Positions 1-11,799 of a stretch of 64,000 nucleotides of DNA are shown in pieces. Both the position numbers and the translations under genes were made by a program. Position 1 is the first letter of the stretch. Each line of letters opens with the position of its first letter. Origin of the DNA: Trichostrongylus colubriformis (Eukaryota; Nematoda; Chromadorea; Rhabditida; Trichostrongylidae); NCBI GenBank assembly GCA_963978905.1, contig OZ022256.1, forward strand, positions 50,578,001 through 50,642,000. Reading direction: 5' to 3'. Below the pieces are notes generated by a model, which was given only the letters and a program-made list of their open reading frames with translations, ran no database searches and was not told the origin of the DNA.

Positions 1-543
1 TGCCCAATGCACTTTCAGACTGTCGATTGGCACCAAATCGAGGCGAACGCTGACCCAGACGTCGGCATTCACGAGGAGACCGTGGTGGTGCCGGCAACAT
101 ATCGATTTGCCCCGCCTCCACCTCCAGAGCCGGTAATTTCCGTAATTTCCCGTTTGAAGAATTTCTCAGATATAGCAGTAAAGTAATTCTCATATCGCCT
201 TCCTTGAACTTTTAGGCGCTCCCAGTTCTGACCTGATCCAAGGCTTAATACATTCATACGTATTTCCGCTGAAGTCACGTTATTTCCGAATTATTTGATA
301 ATAATAATTGTTCAGCAACAATTGTTGAAGCGAGTTCGCGGTGTGGACATGGCGCCTTCGAAAGATATACCCAACATGCCAACACAAACTCCACCGGCTC
401 GAGCTGTCAGTCCACGAATTCGTCACGATATGTTCCGACGCAAGGAAAGTGCAGGCAGTGGAGGAAGTGGAGGCAGCAAAGGAAGTGGTGGCAGTAAAAG
501 AAATGAAGGCGACGGGGGCGGAGGAGGTGAAGACGCCAAATGA
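1..543 (+). CDS. Unidentified protein, C-terminal two exons (5' partial)
   Basis: Two exons are seen: 1-132 (open at the window edge) and 316-543, ending in TGA. The intron 133-315 has donor GTAATT and acceptor TTGTTCAG, and both sides are phase 0, so the frame continues cleanly. The first exon has a run of five prolines (RFAPPPPPEP) just before the junction. The last exon reads VRGVDMAPSKDIPNMPTQTP, then a basic patch RHDMFRRKE, then a low-complexity Gly/Ser/Lys tail ending GGGGGEDAK. No catalytic motif, membrane segment or known domain is visible in the roughly 119 residues present, so I give no function. The tail looks disordered. The gene must extend left of the window. Confidence is moderate because the evidence is the splice fit and protein-like composition, not homology. 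Confidence 0.6.
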
Positions 544-1959
544 TATCACTCCACTAGTTATCACCGTTTACGAGATTAATACGGATTATTGTGTTTTACG
601 CGGGAACATCGTTCTCTTCGTCGGTGATTGATTTGTCCGTAAAAAGTGCTACAAACCTCCTTTTGCAATTAATTAATCACAGTGAGCTTGCTGAGAGAGG
701 CTGGCTGGTGGGCGGAGCAGTGCCAATTCTCATTGGTGCTTTTCCTGTTGAAGGAGAGAGCCACTGAGAAGTATGATTGGCGCCAATCATGTGTGTACCC
801 CTATGTCAAAATTTCGCACCGCAACGAGCGGTGTGCGACGCGGTGTGTGCGAGCTATGCACACCGCTATAGAAGGGTCCAAGGTGGATTACACGATAATA
901 GTGGGGTTACCTTACTCTGTTGACTTGTAATCGCTTTGGGACCCAACAACAAGGCGCCTTCACTTCGTTCGCGCCACTTCGCTGGCGAGATCCTGACATA
1001 AGGGTACGCACCCGCACCAATCTGCCCTCTCGCTGTGCACGCTCATTGCCTTTAATTGATCGGTTCGATCACCATTTTTTCAAAGACAGTTGAATTTCTA
1101 TGGAAGAGTTGCCGGTAATACAAAGAACAGGATATCGTGAGGGGACCATCAGCAGTCAGATCATTCACCGTGAAGGTCGGCCATGATGCCGTACATCATC
1201 ATTCAAACCATTATCATAGTGTTAATTGTATGCAGCTCATCAGCTCCTTGTTTACAGATTCTTCATTGAATTATCGTGTTCCTTGTTACTTCGCACCGGC
1301 ATAGAAGCATAAATTTTATCTTTGTTTTCGACTTTTTTGGAATCTTTTCAGCTATTTCTCGTATTCAGAGATTGACCTGGGCCATCAAGATAGTACATGA
1401 TAGAAGTATGGGTGGAATATCCTTAATCCCAGCGAATGAATACTGTGGCCCTTCAGCGAACAGAGACCAATGTAGTCCATCATTTAAAAATTCGTGAATG
1501 CCGATTTTTTGTTTTCATAAATTTATGTTGTATTTGTTCATTGCGAACCCCATACAAAATTTTGCTCGAAAGGATCGAAAATTGTGCAGAAATACATCGA
1601 CTCGAAGCTTCGTCCACACTTGTACGATGGGCGGAGTCACGAGGGCTGCTCACCAGAACGGCGGCGGTCCCATATTTGGGGGCGCGATATCGTAAGCTTT
1701 CAGGGCCCGGGGCCAAATACAGTTCAAGTCCAGCGAGCTCATTTGCATCATACTGTTTTGGAATAAATACGAAGCATAATAAACCCATGCAGGGAACATT
1801 ACTCAACAGAAATGTACTGGTTTGACGTGGTCCCGGCCGGTTCTTCTCGCTGCAATTACCTCAACCTAACACAATGAACCGGTCGACTAGAATGAATCAG
1901 TGTTTGCGTCTGGAATCAAAAAAATTATTGATCGATCAGGGCGATGCCCCTTCCAAGTG
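544..1959. other. Intergenic region, no gene seen
   Basis: Between the stop of the first gene and the promoter of the secreted-protein gene I find only a MITE (791-1011, listed separately) and short ORFs on both strands without splice support. No coding region could be supported here. Confidence 0.5.
791..1011. repeat. MITE family A, copy 1
   Basis: Ends form an imperfect terminal inverted repeat: left GTGTGTACCCCTATGTCA, right TGACATAAGGGTACGCAC. Sister copies lie at 6439-6675 and 21556-21791; they share the internal GACCCAACAAC...GGCGCC segment. No ORF of transposase type. Non-autonomous DNA element. Confidence 0.8.
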
Positions 1960-1967
1960 TATAAATA
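1960..1967 (+). promoter_or_regulatory. TATA box of the secreted-protein gene
   Basis: A perfect TATAAATA lies 49 bases upstream of the ATG at 2016, the position expected for a core promoter with a short leader. No AG splice acceptor is obvious between it and the ATG, so the transcript may not be trans-spliced. Confidence 0.55.
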
Positions 1968-2015
1968 CTCGCAGTAAAGTTGGTAAGAATACTACGATAT
2001 TCCCGCTACACTATC

Positions 2016-5000
2016 ATGGAAGCACTTCATATCCTTTCGCTATTATTAGTATCTACATCGGTTGAAGCCTCGGTGAGTACCTGACGAGATATCAGTCTAC
2101 TTTACCCTTGTTATTAGTTAAGGCGCTCATCTGTGAAATGTCAAAAAAGGGTGAACGTCAAAATAGGGGTGGTTGGCTTCGCCACCGCATACATATTTTG
2201 GGAATCAGATTCCAGATCCAGTGGAACCGTGACAAGCAAGCCTTCTATGACTCTTGTCATTCAGCTTGATATCCAACTTGACATACTGGTCTCACAGAGC
2301 ACTAATTCGTGCATTTACATTTTGTTCAATCTGTGACTTTCTTCACGTATTCTTATGAGAAGGAACATTATTGGATGAGTGTGAACGGGTATGTGTACCT
2401 TTACGTGTAAAAATCGCGCGGCTGCCCGCGACGAGTGCGAGTAACTCCATCGCGTGCGATTGCGTACATGCGATTCAGAGAAAGAGGTGAGTAAACAAAT
2501 ACCACTGATAATATTCAAAAACGTCTAATCAATCATATATAAGAAAACGGAAACTGAGAAGCAGCTATTTCTTTCAAAGTCCCCTATAATATCAGATTAT
2601 GGCGTCCTGAGCAGAGCTCCGCACCGACCGCGGCAAGTCGTACTGAAAGCACCGCGCGTGCGATCCGCAACGCGATCCTTAGACGTAACGGTACACATCC
2701 GTGAGAGCGGTTGCATGATTGACTCGGCATACCCGTTGAACGTCGAAAAGTGGCATGCCCGTACGTATCAGTGTAAGTAGGCACTGTTTACACTTTGCGA
2801 TTCAGGCGAGTGGGCGACCAGGCGATCAGAAGGGCGGAAGGAATAGGATATGCTCATTGATAGGCTGCGTTCATACCAAATTCAATAAGAGTTTTGGCGC
2901 ATCGGTGCATGCGCGCATCCGCGATTTGGGATTTTTGGCGTGCCACGTCACTCTAGCAACCGCGGTCGTTGTACGCGCGCGTGCCAACACGCTGTTGATT
3001 TCTTTTTCTCCTCTTTCCATTACTTGATTTCCCGTATCTTATCGAAAGTCGATGTCTGTTATGGCGAATGTCCAAAATCATGGATGCGCCAATATTCTCA
3101 TTTTTCAATCAATACGTATCTCATCCTCCACGCGAATGTGCCAATTCTCTCAAATCGCGGATGCGCCCATCCGCCAATCCACCAATTCTCTCAAATTGCG
3201 GATGCGCTAGTACTCTCACTTTTTTCAATCGATATGTATCTTAGCCATCACGCGAATGCGCCAATTCTCTCAAATCGCGGATGCGCAAATGCGCTAATTT
3301 TCTTGATCGATTCGTATATTTACCTTTACGCCAATGCGCCAAAACTCTCATTCAATTCGGTATGAACGCAGCCTTAGGTAGATGACTAGGCCCAATCGCC
3401 TAATCGCTTCATCGCCTCATCTGATCGTCTCGTCATATTCACATAGTCGTCTTTTCTTGAATAGATTTTTGTTGTCAGAAATTGCATGGTTTGACATAGG
3501 CTGGAGTGGTGCAGGGGGAGCAGAGGCGGCGACGCCAAGCGCAAGCTTCGACACTGAGATTTTCAATCGATGGTGCGTCTGCTGCAAACCATCGGGCTTC
3601 CTACTTGCATGCGCCGTTCAATCAATACATATAGTCCATCTCCCGAAAACTGATTGGGCGTGTCCTTCGAACTTGGGTGAATGGTGAGGGTGAGAGTACG
3701 TGGCAATAGTGAGAGTGTGTGGCGGGGTGAGAGAATTGAGAGAAGTTGATACACGTTTGCACAAGTCCGTAGGACACGCCTACTCAGTTTTTGGGAAATG
3801 GACTGTAAATGTAAGCGAATGCGAACTCGTTACTTCACTATGCGCACCATTCGTTTAGACTTTGCGGCCCCGCCGCTGGGATTCTCTTGCAGCACATCCG
3901 ATACATTCTGATTTTATTTGTTACAAACATTGTACTGAGACTGTGAGAAGTACACTACTGCTGGGGCGGATTTCGAGGAGTAAAAGCCACTTCTGCGTTT
4001 CCCCTCAATGCATCTATCGATCTTTCGATAATGAGTGCTATCCTGATAGTGAGGGGGGAGGGGGGCATTTTGTGCAGTGATGTTCATTATAGGTATGACG
4101 AACACACACAGTCCATTTCGGAGCGCGTGATAGGGCGTGGCATGAGTGGCGAGAGGGAGAGTGTGTGACGAGGTTAGAGAGTTCGATGCAATCCCACCCA
4201 ATTCCGTAGGCTACGCCCTATCAAGCGCTCCGGAATGGCGGAGCGTACCTTACCATTAGCACGCAAAGTACGTTCTGCTTGAGCCTGTCGATCTAATCAC
4301 CAGAATAATCAGTAGGAGAGCACTGTCGCAGTTTAGCCATTGGTACACATCTGGATCAACCTGTCATTCCACCAGCGGAAAAGGTTGATTTTGGCCAATG
4401 GTGGACTGCCTGGAAGTCGATGCGCTAAATAGTGCAACTGCAGAGAAAGGAGTGGATTAAACTGCCGTTACAGCGAGAAATAGGACCCGTACTACCGTCT
4501 TCCTTCGCGCCTCCTCTGCATCACTAGAAGCTGTAGGGTAAAGGCAGACGGCGAGGAGTTATGCCAGTTAACTACGAATGCTGCCGCGCCTACACAGCAA
4601 CTCGGTCACTAAGCGCTACGGCTTTGAGTGAACTGCGTTGAGGTTTCGATAAGCATCCCAAATGTGAGCTTTTCAATGTGAGTTCGTCACAAATTGGCTT
4701 TAACTGGCCTTTTTATATATAGAAAGTATATTTCCCAATTCCGCCTTCATGCACTCCCCCCCCCCCTACCAGCTTATTGCAAATGTGTTGCCATTTTCCT
4801 GAAAAAAAAAACGATTCTTGGGACCTGAGGTTTGGGATGAGGGGCCTGAGGTTTGAGATGTCGCAAGGTAAGTCGGATTATTGCCCAAACAGGTTTTGGA
4901 GACCCCGAACGCCGTTTCTGCCCCGATAACATTTCGAAAAGCAAAAATAAGGGAAGTTTCCATCGAGTTTTACCGTCATCAACACATTTCGTTTCAAATA

Positions 5001-7238
5001 ATTCCATTCGATTACTTTTTGCCGGTCCCTCAACAAGCGAGAATCTCGTTTTTTTTTCGAGCACCATCGACTGATCATCTCGTTCGGTGATCTTCGATTA
5101 ACTATCCGAATTCCACTAGAGGCCCAGAGTTATGCGTAGCTTACATAATAACTTGTGGGCTTAGGGATACGTATACTTAGCATTGTCTCCTGTGCTATCG
5201 TGAATTATAGCGAGCAGCTGCATGAACGAAATAGGGTGGACGATTTTTTGTATGTAGGTCAGAGCCGATAAATCATATTCCAAGAACGGAACGCTTGGCT
5301 GTTGGTGGCTCGCCTGACATCCAGGGCACTCCCAGGGGGCGAGCAAAATGGACGCTTCGTTACGACCCCCCCCCCCCTCTTCAAGGACCCAAAAAACGAC
5401 ACCTCCCCTTTAACTTCTACGATATCTATGACTACAACCGGGTAATACCGCGTCCATAATTTGCGCACCGACGCATGTAATTCATCAGAAAGCTGTGTCA
5501 GCCAACGGCACGTTCCGCTGCTCGTATAACCTGGGATCATGGCTGACCTCAGCGATAACGCCACCCCGCCCTTCCACCTGTCAAATGTCAAATACGACCC
5601 CCTGTCAAGGAATCCTCGACTACCGGAGTACCCTGCTGACATCGATTCAAATTTCCATTTCATCCTATCGCCTACCCATTCCGCTGCAGCAAGTGATGAG
5701 AGGTATAATGCATTCAGTAGGGTTGACACTATGTAGGTACGGGAAGTGCATCGTCGGGCATGAGCACAATGCGTGTCAGCTAAAAAGGCCGTACCATAGG
5801 TTACTGAGACGATTACGCCTATAGTAGTGCGCTGGGACACGACAATCGCTCTAGGACACAACTGTATGCTGCGCTTTCTCTCGAATGCGTCATGTCGCAA
5901 ACCGCATGCCGCGATGCGTAATCTTGTCCTAACGATACATACCGGTTGGCTTGGTTTGTCCGCACGGATTCAGATCTGGGGATTTGATACCCATTCCCGA
6001 TAATGCACACAATAGCAGGGCCCATCACTGACCTTTCACGTATTCTGAAGATATCTCATTGATATTCTATGGGTGTGCGACAAAGCATTCGGACTGGATC
6101 ATGCGCCACGCGGATTGCGTCACGGCTCGTGTCAAGGGCCTGCTGGCTTCCGTTGTGAATGAAGCGGACACGTGACCTGACCAATTCGAGTGTCCTGTCA
6201 CGCAACTAGTTTTTATAGTACTGGTGTTCTTCTCTGCATTAATAATTGAAAGAAATTTCAGTTTTTTGGACGTGATTTCAATATTACCGACTATTTTCCT
6301 TTTTCGGGGTCGTTTTTCGATCCGTTCCCGATTACATTTCCGTCATTCCCATCGTTTCCGTCATTCCCATCTTTTGAAAACATTACGGTAAGACTTCTGT
6401 GTAATTACCGAGTATGTCGTTACTACCGATTGACCCGCGTGTGTACCCTTATGTCAGAATTGTCGCCCGACGAAGTGCGGAGTGCGACGTAGTGTGTGCA
6501 AGCTATGCGCGTCGCGGTTGTTGGGTCTTAGAACGATTACAGGTAGTGCTATGGGCGGGATACGCAGTTGACTTGTAATCGCTCCACGACCCAACAACAC
6601 GGCGCCTTTAGCTCGTCCGCCTTGCTTCATTTGCGACATGCCGCGGTGCGACAATCCTGACATAAGGGTACACACCCGATTGACGCTCTACTCTAGCCAC
6701 TTGGTGAGTAGCGACTATCGATAGTAACGACTGTAATCTGAGCTTCCAGTGAGACATTACAGGCAATAATTTGAACAAATTCCAGAAAGCTTTTGTCAAC
6801 CTTGAAAACGAAGTGGAGAAATACTTCAAGAACGTTTTCAAGAGCTCTCCAGCATCAAGCACTGTCTATACAAAAAATGGCACGATATTTATTACTCAAA
6901 AAATTGCCAATAAAACCTATAAGGCAACGATTCCTGAAGGGAAATCCTATTTTCTTGGAAGCAGCATCGTGAATGCGAATGGAACGCAGCAGGAAGTCGT
7001 CAAAGTCGTTGTCGACGGGAAAACGTCCATCTATAAAACAGTCGACGGGAAGACCACGGTCACCGATGAACACGACAAGCCACTCGCCGATGGTGGCTTT
7101 TTTGGTGTGAAGCCAAGTGATGAGTCTGATGCAGCGGAAGAGTCCTCGAAGCCTCTCGAAAGCAAACAATCCACTAAATCGAAATCAGCAAAATCTCCAA
7201 AAAGCAAAGCTCCAAAAAAGTCCGACTCGGACATCTAA
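2016..7238 (+). CDS. Secreted protein with Phe/Pro/Ser repeat and Lys/Ser-rich tail, family unknown
   Basis: Three exons: 2016-2072, 6262-6387, 6786-7238; all junctions are phase 0, giving 211 residues. Exon 1 encodes a textbook signal peptide, MEALHILSLLLVSTSVEAS, and starts just downstream of a TATA box. Exon 2 is aromatic and has a threefold FPS repeat (FPSFPSFPSF) and N-glycosylation sequons (NIT). Exon 3 starts KAFVNLENEVEKYFKNVF, is predicted soluble with further sequons (NKT, NGT), contains a repeated VDGKT motif (VVVDGKTSIYKTVDGKT) and ends in a Ser/Lys-rich acidic-basic tail closing KKSDSDI. I do not recognise the family. It is probably exported. The first intron is about 4.2 kb and full of MITEs, so a missed middle exon is possible; the second intron holds a MITE A copy. 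A polyadenylation signal follows at 7430. I am fairly sure of exons 2-3 and somewhat less of joining exon 1. Confidence 0.62.
2391..2699. repeat. MITE A-related foldback element
   Basis: Left end ATGTGTACCTTTACGTGTAA and right end AGACGTAACGGTACACAT are inverted copies. The GCGTGCGATTGCGTACATG segment also occurs at 40595-40615 and, diverged, at 12350. It lies in the first intron of the secreted-protein gene. Confidence 0.6.
2862..3375. repeat. MITE family C-like foldback element, long form
   Basis: Ends AGGCTGCGTTCATACC and GGTATGAACGCAGCCT are near-perfect inverted repeats, extending inward as AATTCAATAAGAGTTTTGGCGCAT against its inverted partner. The interior repeats short CCAATTCTCTCAAATCGCGG units. 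The core terminal sequence matches the smaller C elements at 7811, 15604 and 47662. Confidence 0.75.
3631..3808. repeat. MITE family B, copy 1
   Basis: Terminal inverted repeats ATAGTCCAT...ACTGATTGGGCGTGTCC and its inverted partner ending ATGGACTGTA, with a GAGAGTGTGTGGCGGGGTGA interior. It sits in the first intron of the secreted-protein gene. Copy 4 at 49059 is the closest relative, in opposite orientation. Confidence 0.8.
4113..4238. repeat. MITE family B, copy 2 (subfamily with GATAGGGCGTGGC ends)
   Basis: Left CCATTTCGGAGCGCGTGATA and right TATCAAGCGCTCCGGAATGG are inverted repeats. Interior shares GAGAGTGTGTG with other B copies. Confidence 0.75.
5259..5900 (-). other. Long open frame inside an intron, probably repeat-derived
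   Basis: This is the longest unspliced open frame in the window (213 codons), antisense to the intron of the secreted-protein gene. Its translation shows no domain, has low-complexity stretches (KRGGGVVTKR) over a poly-C run, and part of it (around 5590-5640) recurs as a diverged repeat at 19616-19670 and 24897-24955. I judge it a chance frame across a dispersed repeat, not a gene. Confidence 0.25.
6439..6675. repeat. MITE family A, copy 2
   Basis: Ends GTGTGTACCCTTATGTCAG and CTGACATAAGGGTACACAC are near-perfect inverted repeats. It sits in the 398-base second intron of the secreted-protein gene and makes up more than half of it. Confidence 0.85.
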
Positions 7239-7429
7239 GTTTTCGATATTGATCCATTTGTAGTTTTGGTCGCTCAGAGCAAATATTCATTTTCTTTCGT
7301 GGGTGACAACAGTATCGCTATAAAAGAACTAGTCATTTAGCACATATTCCATTTCTTCATGTGAATACTTGCGATCGATCCACATTACTGAATATGTTTA
7401 TCCTGTCTTACTGAAATGGTTTTGTGTGA

Positions 7430-7435
7430 AATAAA
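7430..7435 (+). promoter_or_regulatory. Polyadenylation signal of the secreted-protein gene
   Basis: AATAAA 191 bases after the TAA stop at 7236-7238, in an A/T-rich 3' region. Confidence 0.55.
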
Positions 7436-7810
7436 ACAGTTTGAAAACAATGCTGTATAAAGAAACACAGGTGTTGACCAAAGCATGCTACCTTGAGAGT
7501 CCGTGAAGAGTTGGTCAGGTAATAATCTACAGGTTTGGTCGGCGTTAAGTGTAACCGTCGGGATGGGGTAAGGGACCCGATGCGACAGTGCGAAGTCTCA
7601 AGCGTCGCCGCGCGATATTTCCATCATACGTGTGGGAAGAATCGAACACATCCGCCTAGTATAGTGCTGACTTGAAAGCAGCTCGATAAAAAAACATCAA
7701 AAACTCAGGCAGTGCTCACAAGACAACTTTTCTATCTAGAATAGGCAGTATTTAAGAGCGTTGTGAAAACGGAATGCAAGTGATTCAAAGGCGCAACAAT
7801 AGAGATTCTC

Positions 7811-9115
7811 AGGCCGCGTTCATACTTTGCGTTCCGATGCCGGCACCGGCGGCGATGGTGGCAATTTGGCGCCAGCATCAGCAGCTACAGCGTCAAAATC
7901 ATGTAACCGCAGCCGACCACGGTGGCACTTTAGAGACGCGCTCCCTTTGTAGAACGCTCGACCCAACACTACAGTATACAGGGTGGGGCAAAATTACGGA
8001 AACTAGGCACGGCCGCGGTAACTTTGACCCCAGAGGCGCTTTTCGCATTTGAAAAGCTCTTGCATGTTTTTATTCAATTCAGCGCAACCTTCTCTACTAA
8101 CCAGCACAAAAAATTTCATATTTGATCTGAAATGACAAGGCCATCCCCTCATCGGACTTCCGTCATCGACACGCACCTTCAAGGATTCCGAGCGATTGAC
8201 ATCTCCCCTGTCTAAAGGTACCAAGAAGTCTTGTGCCGAAAACAATGGCAATGTTTACAGAACCAGGAAACCTTTCCGACCGACCAGGACGTGGGAGACC
8301 GAATTCTATCACGATCAAGGCGAAAATCAAGAAGATGCGCGATCATCTGCGTGGTCTTCGTTCACCGCTGGTCTTCGTTTCACAGGGAGTTAAAGTCAAC
8401 GGGAACAACTATTTGGACATTTTGAAGGACGAAGACCTACTGTGGGCCCAGAGGCACTTCGGATATAAGAAATGGTGCTATCAACAAGACAGTGCCCCTG
8501 CTCACGAGGCCAAGATTGTCCAGGAGCGGTGCAGGGAAAATTTCCCAAATTCCATCGCTTTTGATGAACGGCATCCCAATTCACCGGACCTCACCCACTC
8601 GATTACTCTGTATGGAGCGTCCTCGAGTCTAAAGCATGCTCAAACCCCATTGCAACCTCAATTCTTCGGAGGCAGCACTGAAGAAAGCATGGGATGAGTT
8701 GGACGAATACTACCTCCACGCCGCGGTCAACGCGTTTCCGGAGCGTCTTCGAACCTGTGTCGAAGTAGATGGGCTTGTTTTGAAAAAAAAGAAGTGGGTT
8801 TTGTTCAGTTTCTTCTGGGGAATAAATTGATAATTATTACTTTTTTGTTCAAGTTGAGATAAAGTTTTTGGGTGGCATCAGTTTAGTTGTCGTAATTTTG
8901 CCCCACCCTGTATAATCGTGGTGAGAGCCTCCATTCATATTCGAATTCGTGGGATTTCGCCACGATTATCATTCATAGCTTGGCACTATGCCAAGGTTCG
9001 AATTTGAATTCGTGGGCTCTCGCCTCATCATACTGTAGCGTGGTTCGGTCGAGCGTTTCACAATCGGAGCGCGTCACTGGAGTGCCGCCGCCGCGCAAAG
9101 TATGAACGCTGCCTT
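7811..9115. repeat. MITE family C copy split by a transposon
   Basis: Ends AGGCCGCGTTCATACTTTGCG and CGCAAAGTATGAACGCTGCCT are inverted repeats. The copy is interrupted at a TA by the 932-base element at 7979-8910; removing that leaves a MITE of about 370 bases. Related copies: 15604-15945 and 47662-47839. Confidence 0.8.
7979..8910 (+). mobile_element. Tc1/mariner-superfamily transposon, decayed and internally deleted
   Basis: The element has inverted ends CAGGGTGGGGCAAAATTACG and its partner ending TTTTGCCCCACCCTG, flanked by TA on both sides (7977-7978, 8911-8912): the target-site signature of the superfamily. An internal frame (about 8233-8697) reads GRGRPNSITIK (helix-turn-helix linker type) then jumps to VNGNNYLDIL and the QQDSAPAH motif with the second catalytic Asp. 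The segment holding the first catalytic Asp is missing, and after HPNSPDL the frame shifts, continuing in another frame as NSSEAALKKAWDELDEYYL. It is a dead copy. It is nested in a C-family MITE. Confidence 0.88.
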
Positions 9116-10060
9116 ATGGATTGCAATTTGAAGAATTGAAACGCGCTACTGTTTGACGACCGCAAGATAGAATTCTTCGCCAATGCGCACTCGAATTGGG
9201 TCACCGTGCCACGCAAACGCGGGCCCCTCTAGGAGATGGCTACGAGCTAAACGGTGTGGCCGTCTACTCGCGTCATGTAACCTAATTCGGCCCTATAGCT
9301 AAGATTTGAAGGGTTTGAAGGTGCTGCCATGATTTCAGTCTGTGCACGAGTCTGCCTCAAAAGAAAGCACCTGAGCAACAGAGCACACATAGAGTTATAA
9401 ACATACTTTGAAAGAGCGTGTAGTTACATACAGTGACCAAATCCCGTAACTTCATTCCTGATTTAGATATACACTGCTGCCGATTGATACCCACACCTGT
9501 AGTGTGAAGCGTGACGCAAGGATACCCAGCAATACCACAATTGATATTGTGTAAGTGGAGAATAAGTGTTCATAGCTGTAGAAGTTGGAATTAGCGAACT
9601 AGTGGGTTAGATGCGTATCGATCGGGAGAGTCATGGAACTAGCGGTGTGGTAGAATTATGGAATTGAGCAATTTGGGAAAGCATAAATTTAACCAGTTGA
9701 GATACCAGTTAAGCTATCGCACAGTACTGTGCGAATTATTACTTATGTAACTTAATGGAGTTATGTAATGGGTAATTGGTAGATGTTGACTTTTTGCTGA
9801 GCATCTGCTTTCTATAGATAGATATTGACCGATATCGAAGATATCGCCGCTGAGGAAAGTCGCCATTTTTCACAGGCCACATGATGTAGCGGTTGAAACC
9901 TTTTGCTGCAATGATATCGACGATCTATGTGCAGGAACGACATAGGTAAATCCACTAATCAGTTAGCCTTTCGGCTGAAGTGGTCACTGTTGGGAGCATA
10001 GACACTTTGAAGATCGACAGTTTTGAATAAAACTGCATGACTTGGTATATTGGTGATAGA
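8911..10060. other. Non-coding stretch, no gene seen
   Basis: After the right half of the split MITE (to 9115) I see only short frames and A/T-rich sequence with recurring CGATATCG-type short palindromes (9830-9850). Nothing could be supported as a gene. Confidence 0.45.
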
Positions 10061-10089
10061 TCCACATGCCAGTTATCGATGATTATCGT

Positions 10090-10265
10090 TTTTGTAAACA
10101 TGCACCACCATTTGGAATGGTACGTAGTCTAGCGGTCGATACCCAGTATTGCTGCTGGAACCGCATTCTTGATCCTATCTTAGTAATCCATGTAGGTAGC
10201 AGTATCAAAAGGCATGCACCATTATTTGGAACATTGGACAATTTAGCGGTCGATACATCGGTATC
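10090..10265. repeat. Tandem duplication, unit about 115 bases
   Basis: CATGCACCACCATTTGGAA...TAGCGGTCGATAC at 10099 recurs as CATGCACCATTATTTGGAAC...TAGCGGTCGATAC at 10214. Further TAGCGGT- copies flank it at 9894 and 10319, suggesting an old degenerate array. Confidence 0.6.
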
Positions 10266-10464
10266 TGATATCACAACGCAAACAAAATATATTATCCACT
10301 TGCACTGACGCTTTTACTTTAGCGGTCGCATAGTAGTAGTGAAAAGTGTACCGGATATTATCCTATCCACTTCCTCTTATCAACCTCTGTAAGCCGCTAT
10401 CAGTAAGTATCACCTTTAATCCCCGTACCCCGCAATACCTGTGAATGTGGACAATCCGTTGCCG

Positions 10465-10925
10465 GTCGGAAAAGCGAATCGGACTTGGTGACATTTGCTT
10501 TCCGACGCTTCTTATCGTATCTTATCAACCGTTAGGAAGTTGGATCATCCACCAATAGTGTTCCCGTTCCACCCGGGCTAAACACATATGAATGTCAGCG
10601 CTTTAGGGTCAACGCGAAACACGAATCGGACTTGGTGACATTTGCCTTTCGACGCTCCTTATCGAATCTTATCAAGCGCTAAACACATATGAATGTCAGC
10701 ACTCTAGGGTCAACGCGAAAGACGAAACGGAATTGACGACTTCTGCTTCTCGACGCTCCTTATCGACTCTTATCAACCGTTATCAACTTGAATCATCCAC
10801 CATTGATGTTCCTGTCCAATCCCGCAAAACTACTATGATTGTCAGCGCTCTAGGATCAACCTGAAAGGCGAAACGACTTTGGTGACATTCACCTTTTGGG
10901 GCTCCTTATCAGCGCGTATCAGCTG
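10465..10925. repeat. Degenerate tandem repeat, four units of about 100-150 bases
   Basis: The unit core GACTTGGTGACATTTGC followed by GACGCTCCTTATCG and TCTTATCAA occurs near 10483, 10629, 10730 (diverged) and 10875. Between cores the AACACATATGAATGTCAGC block and the TCATCCACCA block alternate. Spacing is unequal, so the units have been deleted and reshuffled. Confidence 0.65.
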
Positions 10926-11799
10926 CTAACACTTTCGGTCCACCACCGCCTGGGCCCCCTTACCACCCCCCACATCATTTGTAAAATTCAGCGTCCCAGC
11001 TTTGCTGCGATTATAGAGTACTATACTGTTGACTGCACAAAATGGACCTTTACCCTGAAGAGGTCGATAGCGGCTATATGAGGCTTTTGAAAGTGAATCT
11101 TTATCATGGAAGAGACAGATTTAAATATAAACAATGACTTACTCAGTCACACTCATTTTGCATTCGATGTCGGCCTTCAAGAGAACGTTGAGAAAGGTGA
11201 GCAGTCTTTCGTGATTCCTGGCAATATAGGAACCTCTGTCCCTTGTGGAGCAGCCTTGATACCGCAACCTGTGCCAGTAAACGACCTCCCGGACAAAATC
11301 TTTAGTGTGATCTTGCACAAGTGGACGGGAAGCTCTTGGCCACAGTTCTTGTACCGCTTCCGAATGTCGTGCCACGGGATCGTCCAATTTCAGTATACCT
11401 TGAGTTGGGCACGAAGGTACAGGTACTCAATACATCACTCATACAAAACTATGTACTACTATAACTGCTACCCCGCCAAAGGAACATAACCCTCTTTTAC
11501 ATGATTCTAACGTTACTTTTGGAAGTGTATCCATACTCTTGAAACCATTGCATGGTGATGAGCCGACTTTGCTGCTACAGTATATGGAATGAAGCAGCGA
11601 TCTGGCTGTAATTATCACTCGCAATCACACCCCCTCCCCCATCCTGCAAATGTTCCCTCATACTATAACGGTCGCTCATGACAGCACCTTAAAGCAGTAT
11701 CGATCGTGCACGCGCAAAATCGATACTCATTCGACAGCGTGATAAGTGAAGCATGAATTCTGACACTTGGATGGTCCTCTGATCACTTGATTTATCACC

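Noticed and set aside
5259..5900. A 213-residue minus-strand protein gene
   Set aside because: No domain, crosses a poly-C run, overlaps a dispersed repeat, and lies antisense in an intron.
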